Positions 16,427 through 24,563 of a DNA stretch of 31,637 nt are shown in pieces; position 1 is the stretch's first letter, and every line of letters begins with the position of its first letter. This DNA comes from a virus. A program made the translations under genes and the position numbers. The notes under the pieces were generated by a model, which made no database searches, was not told the DNA's origin, and saw nothing but the letters and a program-made list of their open reading frames with translations. The DNA lies in the IMG/VR virus record IMGVR_UViG_3300032323_000263, positions 1 to 31,637 of that record; one strand, 5' to 3'.

Positions 16427-19400
16427 TGTTTCAAGACAAAGATTTGTTAAATCATATAGAAACAAGTTCATCTATTAAAACACAGTCAGCAGTTATTGCT
16501 GAATGGAATATGAATATTTATACAAACATATTAGCAGTTGGAAACTATAGATATCGTCCAAACGATCCAACATCTATTTACAGAACAATCCCTAATACTT
16601 TTATGCCAGAAAACAAAGACTCTTCTCCAGCATTTTATTATGGAGCAACAGATGCGGATGTGGTTATCGATGCGGGGTTTGAAAACAATGACTTGCCAAT
16701 GATTCTTGTTCCTAAAAAAGATAAGTTGAAAATGCTTTATTCGTTAGAAGATTGCTTAAAGCCATTTAGACCTAGGTCTGGAATTAATAAAGCCATGCTA
16801 ATAGACGGAAGATTTCTTCACAACCCAGATATAAACATGGCTAGAAAACCAAGATACTACATGCCAGACAAAAACGATCCATTTAAATACTGGACATCTT
16901 ATAGAACTGAAAATGGGGTTGAGTATGGAATATCTAATAAGACAGTCAATGGAAGACATGCAATTGAAGATGCTGCTCCTTTTGTTGTTTATAAAGAAAA
17001 GGTTCCAGCAAACAGGCTTGTTGTAAAGATGCAAACAAATACAGGAGATATTAATTCTGGAGTATATGTTAAAAAATCAGGATCTTTTCCAGATCCATAT
17101 TTTGGAGAATTAAATCAGACTACTCCAAGTGTTTGGAAGGTCCAAGTGCTAAAGAATAATAACTGGGTAGATGCCGTTTCTTTCTCTGATCAAGATAGAA
17201 GAAAAGATGGCACCTCAATAATTCAGTCTGATGGATATGTAGAACTCTCTTACGGTTTGCGAGTACCAAAAATATATTCAGATGTTTTTACTTACCGTGG
17301 AGAACTTCCTTCTGTATCTCTTAGACCACTTGCTGGAACAAGAGAAGGAGATGCATTCCTTGTTGTTCAAAATACAGGGGATATCGGAGAGTATCATATA
17401 TGGTACAAGGATGAATGGAAGATATTCGTTCCAACCTATGGCTGGAAGTTTCAAGAGCCAGAAGTTGATAGTTTTACAAATTTTGTTACTGAGTTGTCAA
17501 ATCCTACAAAGTATGTTGTAAGCGGAGAAACAAGATATAAGGAGTTTGAATATATCTCTGGAATAAGAATTGTTGTTGATAGCATGAAGAAGTTTGACTC
17601 ATCTTTTGACCTTATCGAACTTTCTCCAAGACTGACTGCAGATCTTTCAGACAGAGTAACATCTTTTAATATTAATAAAAGTGCTTCAGATTTGGGTGTA
17701 AGTGGTATGCCAGTAGGACAACTTCTTGCTTCTACTGGAAGTATTTCCTTTTTTGATTTTGATGATTCGTTTAACTACAGTAATACTAAGAGTATTATTG
17801 CTAATAAAAAAATAAAAAATATTCAAATTAAAATATACGAGGTTTTAACAGATGCCATTGGTATAAATTATTATGTACCAGTTAAGACAATGTATTCAGA
17901 CGGATTTGCAAAAACAAACAATCAGTCAAAAGAAGTATCTTTAGATTTAAGAGATTTATATTTTTATTTTGAGTCACAGACTGCTCCAGAAATCTTATCT
18001 ACAAGCACATCAGTAAGCGCAGCGGTCTCACTACTACTTGACTCTATTGGATTTTCTAACTATATTTTTAAGAGAGTAGAGGGAGAGTCAGAGATGGTTA
18101 TTCCGTATTTCTTTATTCCTCCAGATAAAAGCGTTGCAGAAGTTTTAGAGTCATTAGCAGTTTCCACACAGACAGCAATGTTCTTTGACGAATACAATAA
18201 CTTCGTAATGATGAGTAAAGATTACATCATGCCAACAGAAGCACAGAGACCTACAGATATAACTTTATACGGTTCTTTAGATTCTGAAAATGTAGAAGTT
18301 ATAAAAAATAAAACTACTAAGCCCAAACTTTCAAACATTATAGAACTAACAAGTCAGAACAACCAAGTTTACAATGGTGGACAAATATCTTACACCACAA
18401 GGCACATACAAAGATCAGTTGGAACAATTAAAGAAGCCCTAATGGTTGACAGAGAAAGATCCTACATCTATAAGCCAGTTCCTCTTTGGGAAGTCTCTGG
18501 AACAGAATTTACAAAGTCGGTCAATCAAGAAGTTTCAAACATGTCAAGTTATTCCCTTAGCGCAATTCCTTTGAACTCTTCGCTATCTTCTTTAGTTCCA
18601 AGAGTCTCAAACGGCAGAATCATTGACAATACCATCGACCTAGGAGAAGCAATTTATTACATATCAAGATACAATGGTTATTTTTATGCAAATGCAGAAA
18701 TTATAAAATATGATGCAGTTCAGTATAATGTTGCAGGGGTAGGAGATGTCTGGATTAATAATGTTGAAGAATACAGCAAGTACTTTGCTTCCTTGCCATT
18801 TAATGGAAAAATATATCCAACAGGTCTTATAAGAATATACTCTGAGCCAAACTATGAAGAGGTAAATGGGTTCTCTAGATTAAAAAATGGAGATGTAGCA
18901 AAGCACGGAAGAGGTCAGTTTGGAACTCCAATTGTAGAGCACCTTGCTGGATTAAATGAGCATTGGTCTAATAACAATAATGTAAGAGGATGTAAGATGG
19001 AATCTAAGTATTTGTTTAGGTTTAACCAAACTATCCCAGAAACAACAAAGAATGTCGCAGCAGGAGTTGATAATGTTCTTGCTACAAAGACAACTAGAAA
19101 TGGAATTATTAAAAATTTTTATTCCTCTAAATACATTGCAGAGTCAAACATTAATAAAATGCTTTCGGCTCAGGCAGGAACTGTTCAATCATCAGCCTTA
19201 GTTATGAATGGTGCAGGATTTAAAACAACAGAATCTCCTACAGATTTTATCTCTTATGTATATAAACCATTAGACAATAATTTTAAGCATTTTGGAACAA
19301 GGCTTAGAGTAATAGGAAGAATTGTAGATAATGAAAAAAATGGTCAGGTTCCAGTTGGACTAGCAGAATTATATACTGTGCCAGGCAAAACAGCAGATGA

Positions 19401-20727
19401 AAAAATTACTATCTCTGGTGGCGGTGGCGGTCTTGGAATTATGGTTGATCCAAAAACAAATGCTGGATACTTTTTTGAAATAATTGCTCTTGATGCAACT
19501 AAACTAACAGATACTCAAAGACAAAATGTTCACAATATTATTTTTTATAAAACAGAGGCTCGTAAGTCAACAGACACTAATCCAAATGCACCAGCAATTC
19601 CAATTAAATTGTATGAAGGTCTTGCTAACATAATCGTAGATGGTGGAGATTTTGCAGGGCAGTATAGGCTGTCTGCAGAGCAAGATCCAACTGTATACGA
19701 CTTGTCAGTAGAGTATCAAGACATTGGTTCAAGAAGAAAGTTTTTCTTATACTTAAACAATAATCTTATTGCTACTGTTTTTGATGACTCCCCATTAAAA
19801 GTTTATAACAATGTTGCTCTTTTTGTTAGAGGGTCGTCCAGAGTAATGTTTGAAAATATCTATGCATTAGCAAACAACTACTCTCAAAATACTGCGTTTG
19901 AATTAAATACACCAATTTCTAGTGTTTTTGGTAACTCAAATGTAAACGCACACGACTCTTTTAGGAAATATTCTATGAGCGGAATGGTTCAGGCATCTTA
20001 TCTAACTGGAATTGGCTCTGCCCAGCCACCAAAGTTCAGCATGTATTTTGATGAGTTTGGTACAATTATGAGAGAGGCAGCATCGTTTAACTTTAAATAT
20101 GACTTAGCCTACCCAGCACTATATGCAGAACTATCTCCGACTTTTAACAAACTAAAAGGATATGCTGTTTCTGGATTTAGAGCAAGGTCTTATGGCGCAG
20201 AGTTTTTAATTTTTAATACAACAGACACTGCTTTAAATCTAGATGAGACAAGTCAAAACTATTTAAGAGTTCAGGGTGTTGCCTTTACTAATCAATCTCC
20301 AAATAATTTTACTGTTGATGAGTACTTTATAAAAAATAGCGACATGTCAGACCCACAATTTGATTCAACTGGTTTAGTAACATCTGTTGGTAAAACAGCA
20401 AAAAATTATCAAGACATCAAGGCAAGTAGAATGCTTTATGGAAGAAAAGACTTTTCTTTAGATGTTCCATACATTCAGTCTAGAGACGATGCTGAATCAT
20501 TAATGTCTTGGCTAGTACAAAAAATAACAAAGCCAAGAAAGTCTATAGGTCTTAAAATATTTGCAAACCCTATGATTCAACTAGGTGACATCGTAAAGGT
20601 AGATTACGTAGAAAAGGGTATAAATAAGATTGAGAATGAAGACTCTAGGTTTGTCGTGTACAATATAGAGTATTCAAAAACAAAGGATGGCCCAGAGATG
20701 TCTGTATTTTTAAGCGAGGTATTATAA
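16426..20727 (+). CDS. Tail hub / minor tail protein (Tal-like) with lectin-like insert
   Basis: The 1433-residue protein has the position and end segments of the central tail-tip (Tal) protein of actinophages. Residues about 285-335 contain a GDAFLVVQNTG...WYKDEWKIFVP unit, like the short W-containing modules of tail fibres. Residues about 370-640 look like hub core (LTADLSDRVTSFNINKSASD; PYFFIPPDKSVAEVLESLAV). Residues about 900-1150 read as a beta-sandwich of the laminin-G/concanavalin type, which would bind cell-surface sugars. The C-terminus (WLVQKITKPRKSIGLKIFAN...MSVFLSEVL) resumes hub-like sequence, so the lectin-like part seems inserted. I see no peptidase motif. Confidence 0.7.
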   Translation: MFQDKDLLNHIETSSSIKTQSAVIAEWNMNIYTNILAVGNYRYRPNDPTSIYRTIPNTFMPENKDSSPAFYYGATDADVVIDAGFENNDLPMILVPKKDKLKMLYSLEDCLKPFRPRSGINKAMLIDGRFLHNPDINMARKPRYYMPDKNDPFKYWTSYRTENGVEYGISNKTVNGRHAIEDAAPFVVYKEKVPANRLVVKMQTNTGDINSGVYVKKSGSFPDPYFGELNQTTPSVWKVQVLKNNNWVDAVSFSDQDRRKDGTSIIQSDGYVELSYGLRVPKIYSDVFTYRGELPSVSLRPLAGTREGDAFLVVQNTGDIGEYHIWYKDEWKIFVPTYGWKFQEPEVDSFTNFVTELSNPTKYVVSGETRYKEFEYISGIRIVVDSMKKFDSSFDLIELSPRLTADLSDRVTSFNINKSASDLGVSGMPVGQLLASTGSISFFDFDDSFNYSNTKSIIANKKIKNIQIKIYEVLTDAIGINYYVPVKTMYSDGFAKTNNQSKEVSLDLRDLYFYFESQTAPEILSTSTSVSAAVSLLLDSIGFSNYIFKRVEGESEMVIPYFFIPPDKSVAEVLESLAVSTQTAMFFDEYNNFVMMSKDYIMPTEAQRPTDITLYGSLDSENVEVIKNKTTKPKLSNIIELTSQNNQVYNGGQISYTTRHIQRSVGTIKEALMVDRERSYIYKPVPLWEVSGTEFTKSVNQEVSNMSSYSLSAIPLNSSLSSLVPRVSNGRIIDNTIDLGEAIYYISRYNGYFYANAEIIKYDAVQYNVAGVGDVWINNVEEYSKYFASLPFNGKIYPTGLIRIYSEPNYEEVNGFSRLKNGDVAKHGRGQFGTPIVEHLAGLNEHWSNNNNVRGCKMESKYLFRFNQTIPETTKNVAAGVDNVLATKTTRNGIIKNFYSSKYIAESNINKMLSAQAGTVQSSALVMNGAGFKTTESPTDFISYVYKPLDNNFKHFGTRLRVIGRIVDNEKNGQVPVGLAELYTVPGKTADEKITISGGGGGLGIMVDPKTNAGYFFEIIALDATKLTDTQRQNVHNIIFYKTEARKSTDTNPNAPAIPIKLYEGLANIIVDGGDFAGQYRLSAEQDPTVYDLSVEYQDIGSRRKFFLYLNNNLIATVFDDSPLKVYNNVALFVRGSSRVMFENIYALANNYSQNTAFELNTPISSVFGNSNVNAHDSFRKYSMSGMVQASYLTGIGSAQPPKFSMYFDEFGTIMREAASFNFKYDLAYPALYAELSPTFNKLKGYAVSGFRARSYGAEFLIFNTTDTALNLDETSQNYLRVQGVAFTNQSPNNFTVDEYFIKNSDMSDPQFDSTGLVTSVGKTAKNYQDIKASRMLYGRKDFSLDVPYIQSRDDAESLMSWLVQKITKPRKSIGLKIFANPMIQLGDIVKVDYVEKGINKIENEDSRFVVYNIEYSKTKDGPEMSVFLSEVL

Positions 20728-21236
20728 TGGCAGTAGACTCAACAGCAAATCAAGCAACAACAACTTGGGTATCTGACTTTGGTCGCAGTTCCGTAAAGGA
20801 TCCAATCAAGGTAGCAACCCCTAATCTAGTAGAAATATTAAACCCACCACTAGACTATAACACTATGACCGAACTTATATTCCAAGACATAGGTGGACAA
20901 GAAATGATTAACATCTCTAGATCTGATGCTATAAATGGGCAAAATGTTATGTATAGCATTATCAAAAATTTGAAAAATATCATGCTAGACTACAACTCTA
21001 ATAATATAATTAAACTTCAGGGAACATCGGATGTATACTTTAAAAATTTCTCCATAAGACTTGAAGACAAACTACCTATAAAAAACACGGCAGACGAAAG
21101 TCCCAATGTCTATATTGATGGAACTACTAAAAACATAGTAGTTGAACTAGTTAACCTTGAAGAAGATGAGCAAGTAGAGATAGAGATAATAACCCAGGGA
21201 AACTACTTTGATGATACAATTAGGGGTGAGGAGTAA
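20727..21236 (+). CDS. Small minor tail protein, function unknown
   Basis: This 169-residue protein begins MAVDSTANQATTTWVSDFGR and ends in an acidic beta-rich tail (LVNLEEDEQVEIEIITQGNY). No signal peptide, membrane segment or known motif is visible. It overlaps the hub gene by one base (ATAATG), and the next ATG follows two bases after its stop, with GAGGAG inside its last codons. Being enclosed by tail-tip genes and translationally coupled to the hub gene suggests it is part of the tail tip. I cannot say more from sequence. Confidence 0.55.
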   Translation: MAVDSTANQATTTWVSDFGRSSVKDPIKVATPNLVEILNPPLDYNTMTELIFQDIGGQEMINISRSDAINGQNVMYSIIKNLKNIMLDYNSNNIIKLQGTSDVYFKNFSIRLEDKLPIKNTADESPNVYIDGTTKNIVVELVNLEEDEQVEIEIITQGNYFDDTIRGEE

Positions 21237-21238
21237 AA

Positions 21239-22426
21239 ATGATAACTAATGAAGGTAAGGGAATTTTAGCAAAATACCTTGTTGGGCAGGCACCTGCCTT
21301 TGCATCTTTTATTGCTATTGGATGCGGAGCAAAGCCAGTTTCCTCATCACACATTTTTTCAAGTAATGAGTTAAATGAGATGAAAAATAAAAAATCTTTA
21401 GACTTTGAAATGTTTCGTGTTCCAGTAACCTCTAGGGGATATGTTACTGAAAATGGGGTAGACAAGATTGTTTTTACTGGAGAACTTCCAACACTAGAAA
21501 GATATGAAATAACAGAAGTAGGTCTTTGGTCAGCAGGATCTAATCCTAGTGCAAACTTTAATGATAGCAGACCAATATTTTTATTTAATGAAAATGAGGC
21601 ATGGCAAAATGTTAACACACCTGGTTCGGTTCTTAACCTAAGCCCATACAGCCAGGTATTAGATTTAGACGGGGTGTTGATTCCTACTGAAAAAGCATTC
21701 CTAACAAATTCCGATAACCCAACATTCAAAGATCCAAATCGATCTGATAGATACGAAGGTTCTAGATTTTTAAATAGCCTTGTAGTGCTTAGAGGAGATT
21801 TGTCAAAGATAGTTACAGATCCAGTAAGTGGAAGATTAAAGATAGACCCAACCTCTCCTGGCCACTTAAGGCTATCTGCAGCAACTCTAGACTTCGATAA
21901 GTCATCTCCAAAGGATGAATTTAGGTTAGCATTTTCTGTAATAAATAAAGATTCTAATAGAACAAACATTGATCCATATGATGTAAAAATTGTTGTAGAA
22001 TTTGCAGATAAAGATGTTATGGACGATGATGAAAAACAATACGCAAGATTTGAAACAATAATTAGCAGTGAAGACGAAGATGGAAATCCAAATCCTGATG
22101 TAGACTTTGCAAATCAAAGATACTTTGTCTCTGTGGCAAAGTTTGAAGATCTAGATAGAAGCCCTGGATTTACATGGAAGATAGCCGATATAGTAAAAAT
22201 TTATGTAACTATACAGGAAAAGGATCCAAACACAGAGGTGGTATCCATATCTGACAAATACTATGTTTGCCTTGACGCATTAAGATTAGAGAATACAACA
22301 AATTTAAATCCCATATATGGACTAACAGGATATTCAGTTATAAAAACTATAGACTCAATGCCTGTTGTAAAAATTTCTAATAGTTCAAACCACATTGAAT
22401 TTAGATTTGGCCTGGATGTATTATAG
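21239..22426 (+). CDS. Tail-tip / receptor-binding-type protein
   Basis: The 395-residue protein opens with MITNEGKGILAKYLVGQAPA followed by FIAIGCGAKPV, an N-terminal module I recognise from tail fibre or baseplate-attached proteins of actinophages. A further conserved element, RYEITEVGLWSAG, lies near residue 95. Residues about 170-395 form a second, beta-sandwich-like part with a DKYYVCLDALRLENTTNLNP stretch, similar in flavour to carbohydrate-binding modules. GAGGAG stands 4 bases before the ATG, giving one of the better ribosome sites in the tail cluster. Together with the hub's lectin-like insert it is a candidate host-range determinant; that is inference. Confidence 0.6.
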   Translation: MITNEGKGILAKYLVGQAPAFASFIAIGCGAKPVSSSHIFSSNELNEMKNKKSLDFEMFRVPVTSRGYVTENGVDKIVFTGELPTLERYEITEVGLWSAGSNPSANFNDSRPIFLFNENEAWQNVNTPGSVLNLSPYSQVLDLDGVLIPTEKAFLTNSDNPTFKDPNRSDRYEGSRFLNSLVVLRGDLSKIVTDPVSGRLKIDPTSPGHLRLSAATLDFDKSSPKDEFRLAFSVINKDSNRTNIDPYDVKIVVEFADKDVMDDDEKQYARFETIISSEDEDGNPNPDVDFANQRYFVSVAKFEDLDRSPGFTWKIADIVKIYVTIQEKDPNTEVVSISDKYYVCLDALRLENTTNLNPIYGLTGYSVIKTIDSMPVVKISNSSNHIEFRFGLDVL

Positions 22427-22902
22427 TGGCAGATCAGGGAATAAAAAAGGCAACAGTCTTAAAAGAAGATCTACCCGCTTTTAATGCAAATGACTTAGGA
22501 TATTTTGTTAGATATAGAGTTATATCAAGCGATAAAAACAGGACTTCTCATTGGTCTCCATACTATTTTTTAATAACTGGAACTATACAAAAGGTTTCCT
22601 GCTCTGTAGAGTTTATTCAAGTTCAGCCCGATTTAAATGTTATAAGCATGGTTTGGCAACATCCCAAACTTTCTTCAAATCTAGAAAGCAACGAGATATC
22701 AATTTTTAAGGAGTATGACATTTATATAAAAACAGATACCCGTGATTGGTATTATCTTGCAAGTTCTTCTTCTACGCAGTTTTCAACTCTGGCCCCAGAA
22801 GGAATGCTGTCTTTCCAGGTTGCAGTGCAAGTGCCCACCTACCCAAAGGTTTATTCTCCAGATGCTGCAATCTTTACTTTAGCAGAGCCTTTAGTGGTAT
22901 AA
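22426..22902 (+). CDS. Small tail protein with fibronectin type III-like fold (GTG start)
   Basis: The start is GTG overlapping the previous TAG as TAGTG, giving 158 residues. From about residue 60 on, the pattern of strands (VISMVWQHP..., EYDIYIKTDTRDWYYLASSS, STQFSTLAPEG, FQVAVQVPTYPKVYS) is typical of a fibronectin type III domain, common in tail proteins for surface adhesion. The stop codon TAA (22900-22902) lies inside a perfect TATAAT, so the promoter for the next gene overlaps this coding end. The FN3 call is by pattern, not alignment. Confidence 0.55.
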   Translation: MADQGIKKATVLKEDLPAFNANDLGYFVRYRVISSDKNRTSHWSPYYFLITGTIQKVSCSVEFIQVQPDLNVISMVWQHPKLSSNLESNEISIFKEYDIYIKTDTRDWYYLASSSSTQFSTLAPEGMLSFQVAVQVPTYPKVYSPDAAIFTLAEPLVV

Positions 22903-22903
22903 T
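22895..22903 (+). promoter_or_regulatory. Extended -10 promoter overlapping a stop codon
   Basis: TGGTATAAT is a perfect extended -10, with TATAAT at 22898-22903. Predicted +1 falls at 22910-22913, and the next ATG is at 22913 with no Shine-Dalgarno, so the transcript would have a leader of zero to three bases. A TTTACT at 22873-22878 is a poor, over-distant -35 candidate. Confidence 0.6.
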
Positions 22904-22912
22904 TGATATACT

Positions 22913-23356
22913 ATGTCAAAGATACCATTACCTGAGCGTGGACAGCCACTAGATGTAACCTACATCTATGAAATGGCACAAGCAATTAATGATTTATCCA
23001 AAGAGGTTTCTCCAGCCACATATGACTACGTAACTGTTCAAACAGCAGACAATGGTCCACAAAATAGAAAAATGTCAGAAGTTAGAATGATTGGTGGATT
23101 AGTTAAGGTTGCAAGCAGCAGATCTGTACTTGCTGGAGATCAACTGCCATTCTCTGTTTCTTTTACTGGAGAGTTTAGATTCCCACCAATCGTTACTGCA
23201 ACCCCAGTTAACGTAGGACAAACTCCTGCTGGTGCAAATGTTACACTTATTTTAAATGATCCATCGACATCTTCTGTAAATGGATTTGTTAAGTTTAATA
23301 CCTCTGGTCTGGTTTCAGTTAATGTTAACTTGATGATCATTGGAATACCAAACTAA
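22913..23356 (+). CDS. Small tail-tip protein, possibly receptor-binding
   Basis: The 147-residue protein has a short helical N-terminus (PLDVTYIYEMAQAINDLSKE) that could trimerise, followed by a beta-rich C-terminus (FRFPPIVTATPVNVGQTPAG...GFVKFNTSGLVSVNVNLMII). This layout, a short helix then a beta sandwich with a final hydrophobic strand, resembles small H-type-lectin-like tail proteins, but I cannot name a family firmly. No Shine-Dalgarno precedes the ATG; a promoter places the transcription start within three bases of it, so it is probably a leaderless gene. It is the last structural-looking gene before the DNA-binding and replication genes. Confidence 0.5.
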   Translation: MSKIPLPERGQPLDVTYIYEMAQAINDLSKEVSPATYDYVTVQTADNGPQNRKMSEVRMIGGLVKVASSRSVLAGDQLPFSVSFTGEFRFPPIVTATPVNVGQTPAGANVTLILNDPSTSSVNGFVKFNTSGLVSVNVNLMIIGIPN

Positions 23357-23547
23357 TGTTAAAGTGCAAAAAGTGTAGTGGGAGAATGTTTCTTGACAGG
23401 CAGTACAGTACCGTTGGGCATCTTGAAACCTATTGTATGGCATGCGGATCAAGAAATTTTTACAACCCACCAGAAAGTTCTGCGGAGGGGTCATGGCTGT
23501 TAAAAAGGGAAGTATCGAGAGCGAAGGCTACAATGTCCTCCCTGTAA
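23356..23547 (+). CDS. Small zinc-ribbon protein
   Basis: The 63-residue protein has two CxxC knuckles, C4/C7 and C27/C30, separated by about 20 residues, the classic zinc ribbon spacing. The rest is basic. Such small proteins in phages bind nucleic acid or modify host transcription, but no specific role can be assigned here. Its ATG overlaps the previous stop (TAATG), and its last 55 bases overlap the next gene in another frame, so the two are probably co-translated. I keep it as real because the four cysteines are precisely placed. Confidence 0.65.
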   Translation: MLKCKKCSGRMFLDRQYSTVGHLETYCMACGSRNFYNPPESSAEGSWLLKREVSRAKATMSSL

Positions 23548-24035
23548 TTCCAGGGAATAAAAAGGTTTGGTTCCTTAACGGAGACCTTGTAAGAATACAC
23601 CATTTAAACAAATCAAATGGAATAATGTCTGTTTATAATATTACAAAGGATCAGATTGAAAGTTGTTTAATTTCTGATTTTAAAAAGAAGCGTGAAAGAG
23701 CATACACTGTTAGAGAGACTGCTGATTTAGTTAATCGTCATAAAAAATATATGCCATCGTTAATGAAACGAGGTGTTATACCATTTCCAACGGGATCTCA
23801 AAAGGGTGGTGCAAGGGGATTTCAAGTAAGGTCATACTACTCAGAATCACAGGTAAGGGAGATTCGTGATATACTTGCTACATACCATATTGGCAGACCA
23901 AGAAAAGATAATTTAATAACAAATGATATTACGCCTAGCAAGCAAGAGTTGACACGAAGAATGGGCGATGGTATACTTACATATACAAGAACTGAAGATG
24001 GGCGATTCATTCCAATCTGGTCTGAATCTATTTAA
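23493..24035 (+). CDS. Helix-turn-helix DNA-binding protein (MerR/excisionase-like)
   Basis: I place the start at ATG 23493, which has GGAGG at 23484-23488 just upstream; the frame is open further back to 23433, but that part lies in the zinc ribbon gene and has no ribosome site. The product is 180 residues. Residues about 69-100 (AYTVRETADLVNRHKKYMPS followed by LMKRGVIPFPTG) form a MerR/HTH_17-type helix-turn-helix with wing, and SYYSESQVREIRDIL continues the usual pattern. The N-terminal 65 residues are beta-rich and unassigned. At the border of structural and replication genes, it could be a regulator. That role is inference. Confidence 0.7.
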   Translation: MAVKKGSIESEGYNVLPVIPGNKKVWFLNGDLVRIHHLNKSNGIMSVYNITKDQIESCLISDFKKKRERAYTVRETADLVNRHKKYMPSLMKRGVIPFPTGSQKGGARGFQVRSYYSESQVREIRDILATYHIGRPRKDNLITNDITPSKQELTRRMGDGILTYTRTEDGRFIPIWSESI

Positions 24036-24048
24036 CGAAGGGTATGAA

Positions 24049-24255
24049 ATGGAAAACGAAGAAACAAAAGTATCTGTTACATTGGGATACACACTTAACC
24101 TTGGCAACTTTCAGTCACTAAGACTAGACCTTAGTGTATCTGACAATAAGCGCAACGGAGAAAATACAAACGATGCATTTGAGCGTGTGTACAAATTTGT
24201 TGAAGACAAGTTAACTGAAAAGATTAACGAAGCAAAGTCTGAAATTAACGAATAA
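24049..24255 (+). CDS. Small conserved phage protein next to replication genes
   Basis: The start chosen is ATG 24049 (MENEETKVSVTLGYTLNLGN...), with AAGGG at 24038-24042 six bases upstream and directly after the previous stop. An upstream in-frame ATG at 23968 lies inside the preceding gene. The product is 68 residues: a beta hairpin (VTLGYTLNLGNFQSLRLDLS) followed by an acidic/basic helix (DAFERVYKFVEDKLTEKINE). I recall similar small proteins in many phages near replication genes, with no known function. Confidence 0.6.
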   Translation: MENEETKVSVTLGYTLNLGNFQSLRLDLSVSDNKRNGENTNDAFERVYKFVEDKLTEKINEAKSEINE

Positions 24256-24563
24256 TGGCTGAACGCAAAGACCGTATGGCTTTGCTTTCAAGATACAGTA
24301 AGTATCATACCGCAAGGTACGAATCAAAGCCATCCCTTAATTTAAATGTAGAGCAGTGGGCCTCAGATAGTCTTGTAGAGTCATACGGACTCTCTGGTTG
24401 TTACGATATACTTGAGTACTACTTTTCAGTTGCAGAGAATCCGTCGTGGAACTACTTTGCTTATAACGCAGAAAAAATTTTACAGGCACAAAAAGATAAA
24501 AAAAGAGATGATGAAGAGAGAGCAGAGCGTAGAAGAATGGCAAAGGAGTGGCTAAGTGAATAA
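24255..24563 (+). CDS. Unknown protein directly before the helicase gene
   Basis: The 102-residue protein begins at an ATG overlapping the previous stop (TAATG). It has an aromatic-rich centre (ESYGLSGCYDILEYYFSVAE then PSWNYFAYNAEKIL) and a strongly charged C-terminal helix (KDKKRDDEERAERRRMAKEW). The end overlaps the helicase start by 8 bases, and the helicase ribosome site AAGGAG lies inside it. Small proteins encoded right before a DnaB-type helicase are sometimes helicase loaders or replisome organisers; nothing in the sequence proves that here. Confidence 0.55.
   Translation: MAERKDRMALLSRYSKYHTARYESKPSLNLNVEQWASDSLVESYGLSGCYDILEYYFSVAENPSWNYFAYNAEKILQAQKDKKRDDEERAERRRMAKEWLSE

Noticed and set aside
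21220-21969. A 249-codon frame on the minus strand
   Set aside because: It lies opposite the tail protein gene at 21239-22426, which has a ribosome site and family-like N-terminus. The antisense product has no recognisable domain, and all other genes here are on the plus strand. It is best read as a codon-bias shadow.
22746-22952. A 68-codon plus-strand frame spanning the end of the FN3-like gene
   Set aside because: It covers parts of two better supported genes and the promoter between them, with no ribosome site.
23433-23492. Upstream extension of the helix-turn-helix gene
   Set aside because: It lies within the zinc ribbon gene and has no ribosome site, while ATG 23493 has GGAGG just upstream.
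23968-24048. Upstream start for the small protein at 24049
   Set aside because: This start is buried in the preceding gene; ATG 24049 has AAGGG six bases upstream and follows the previous stop.
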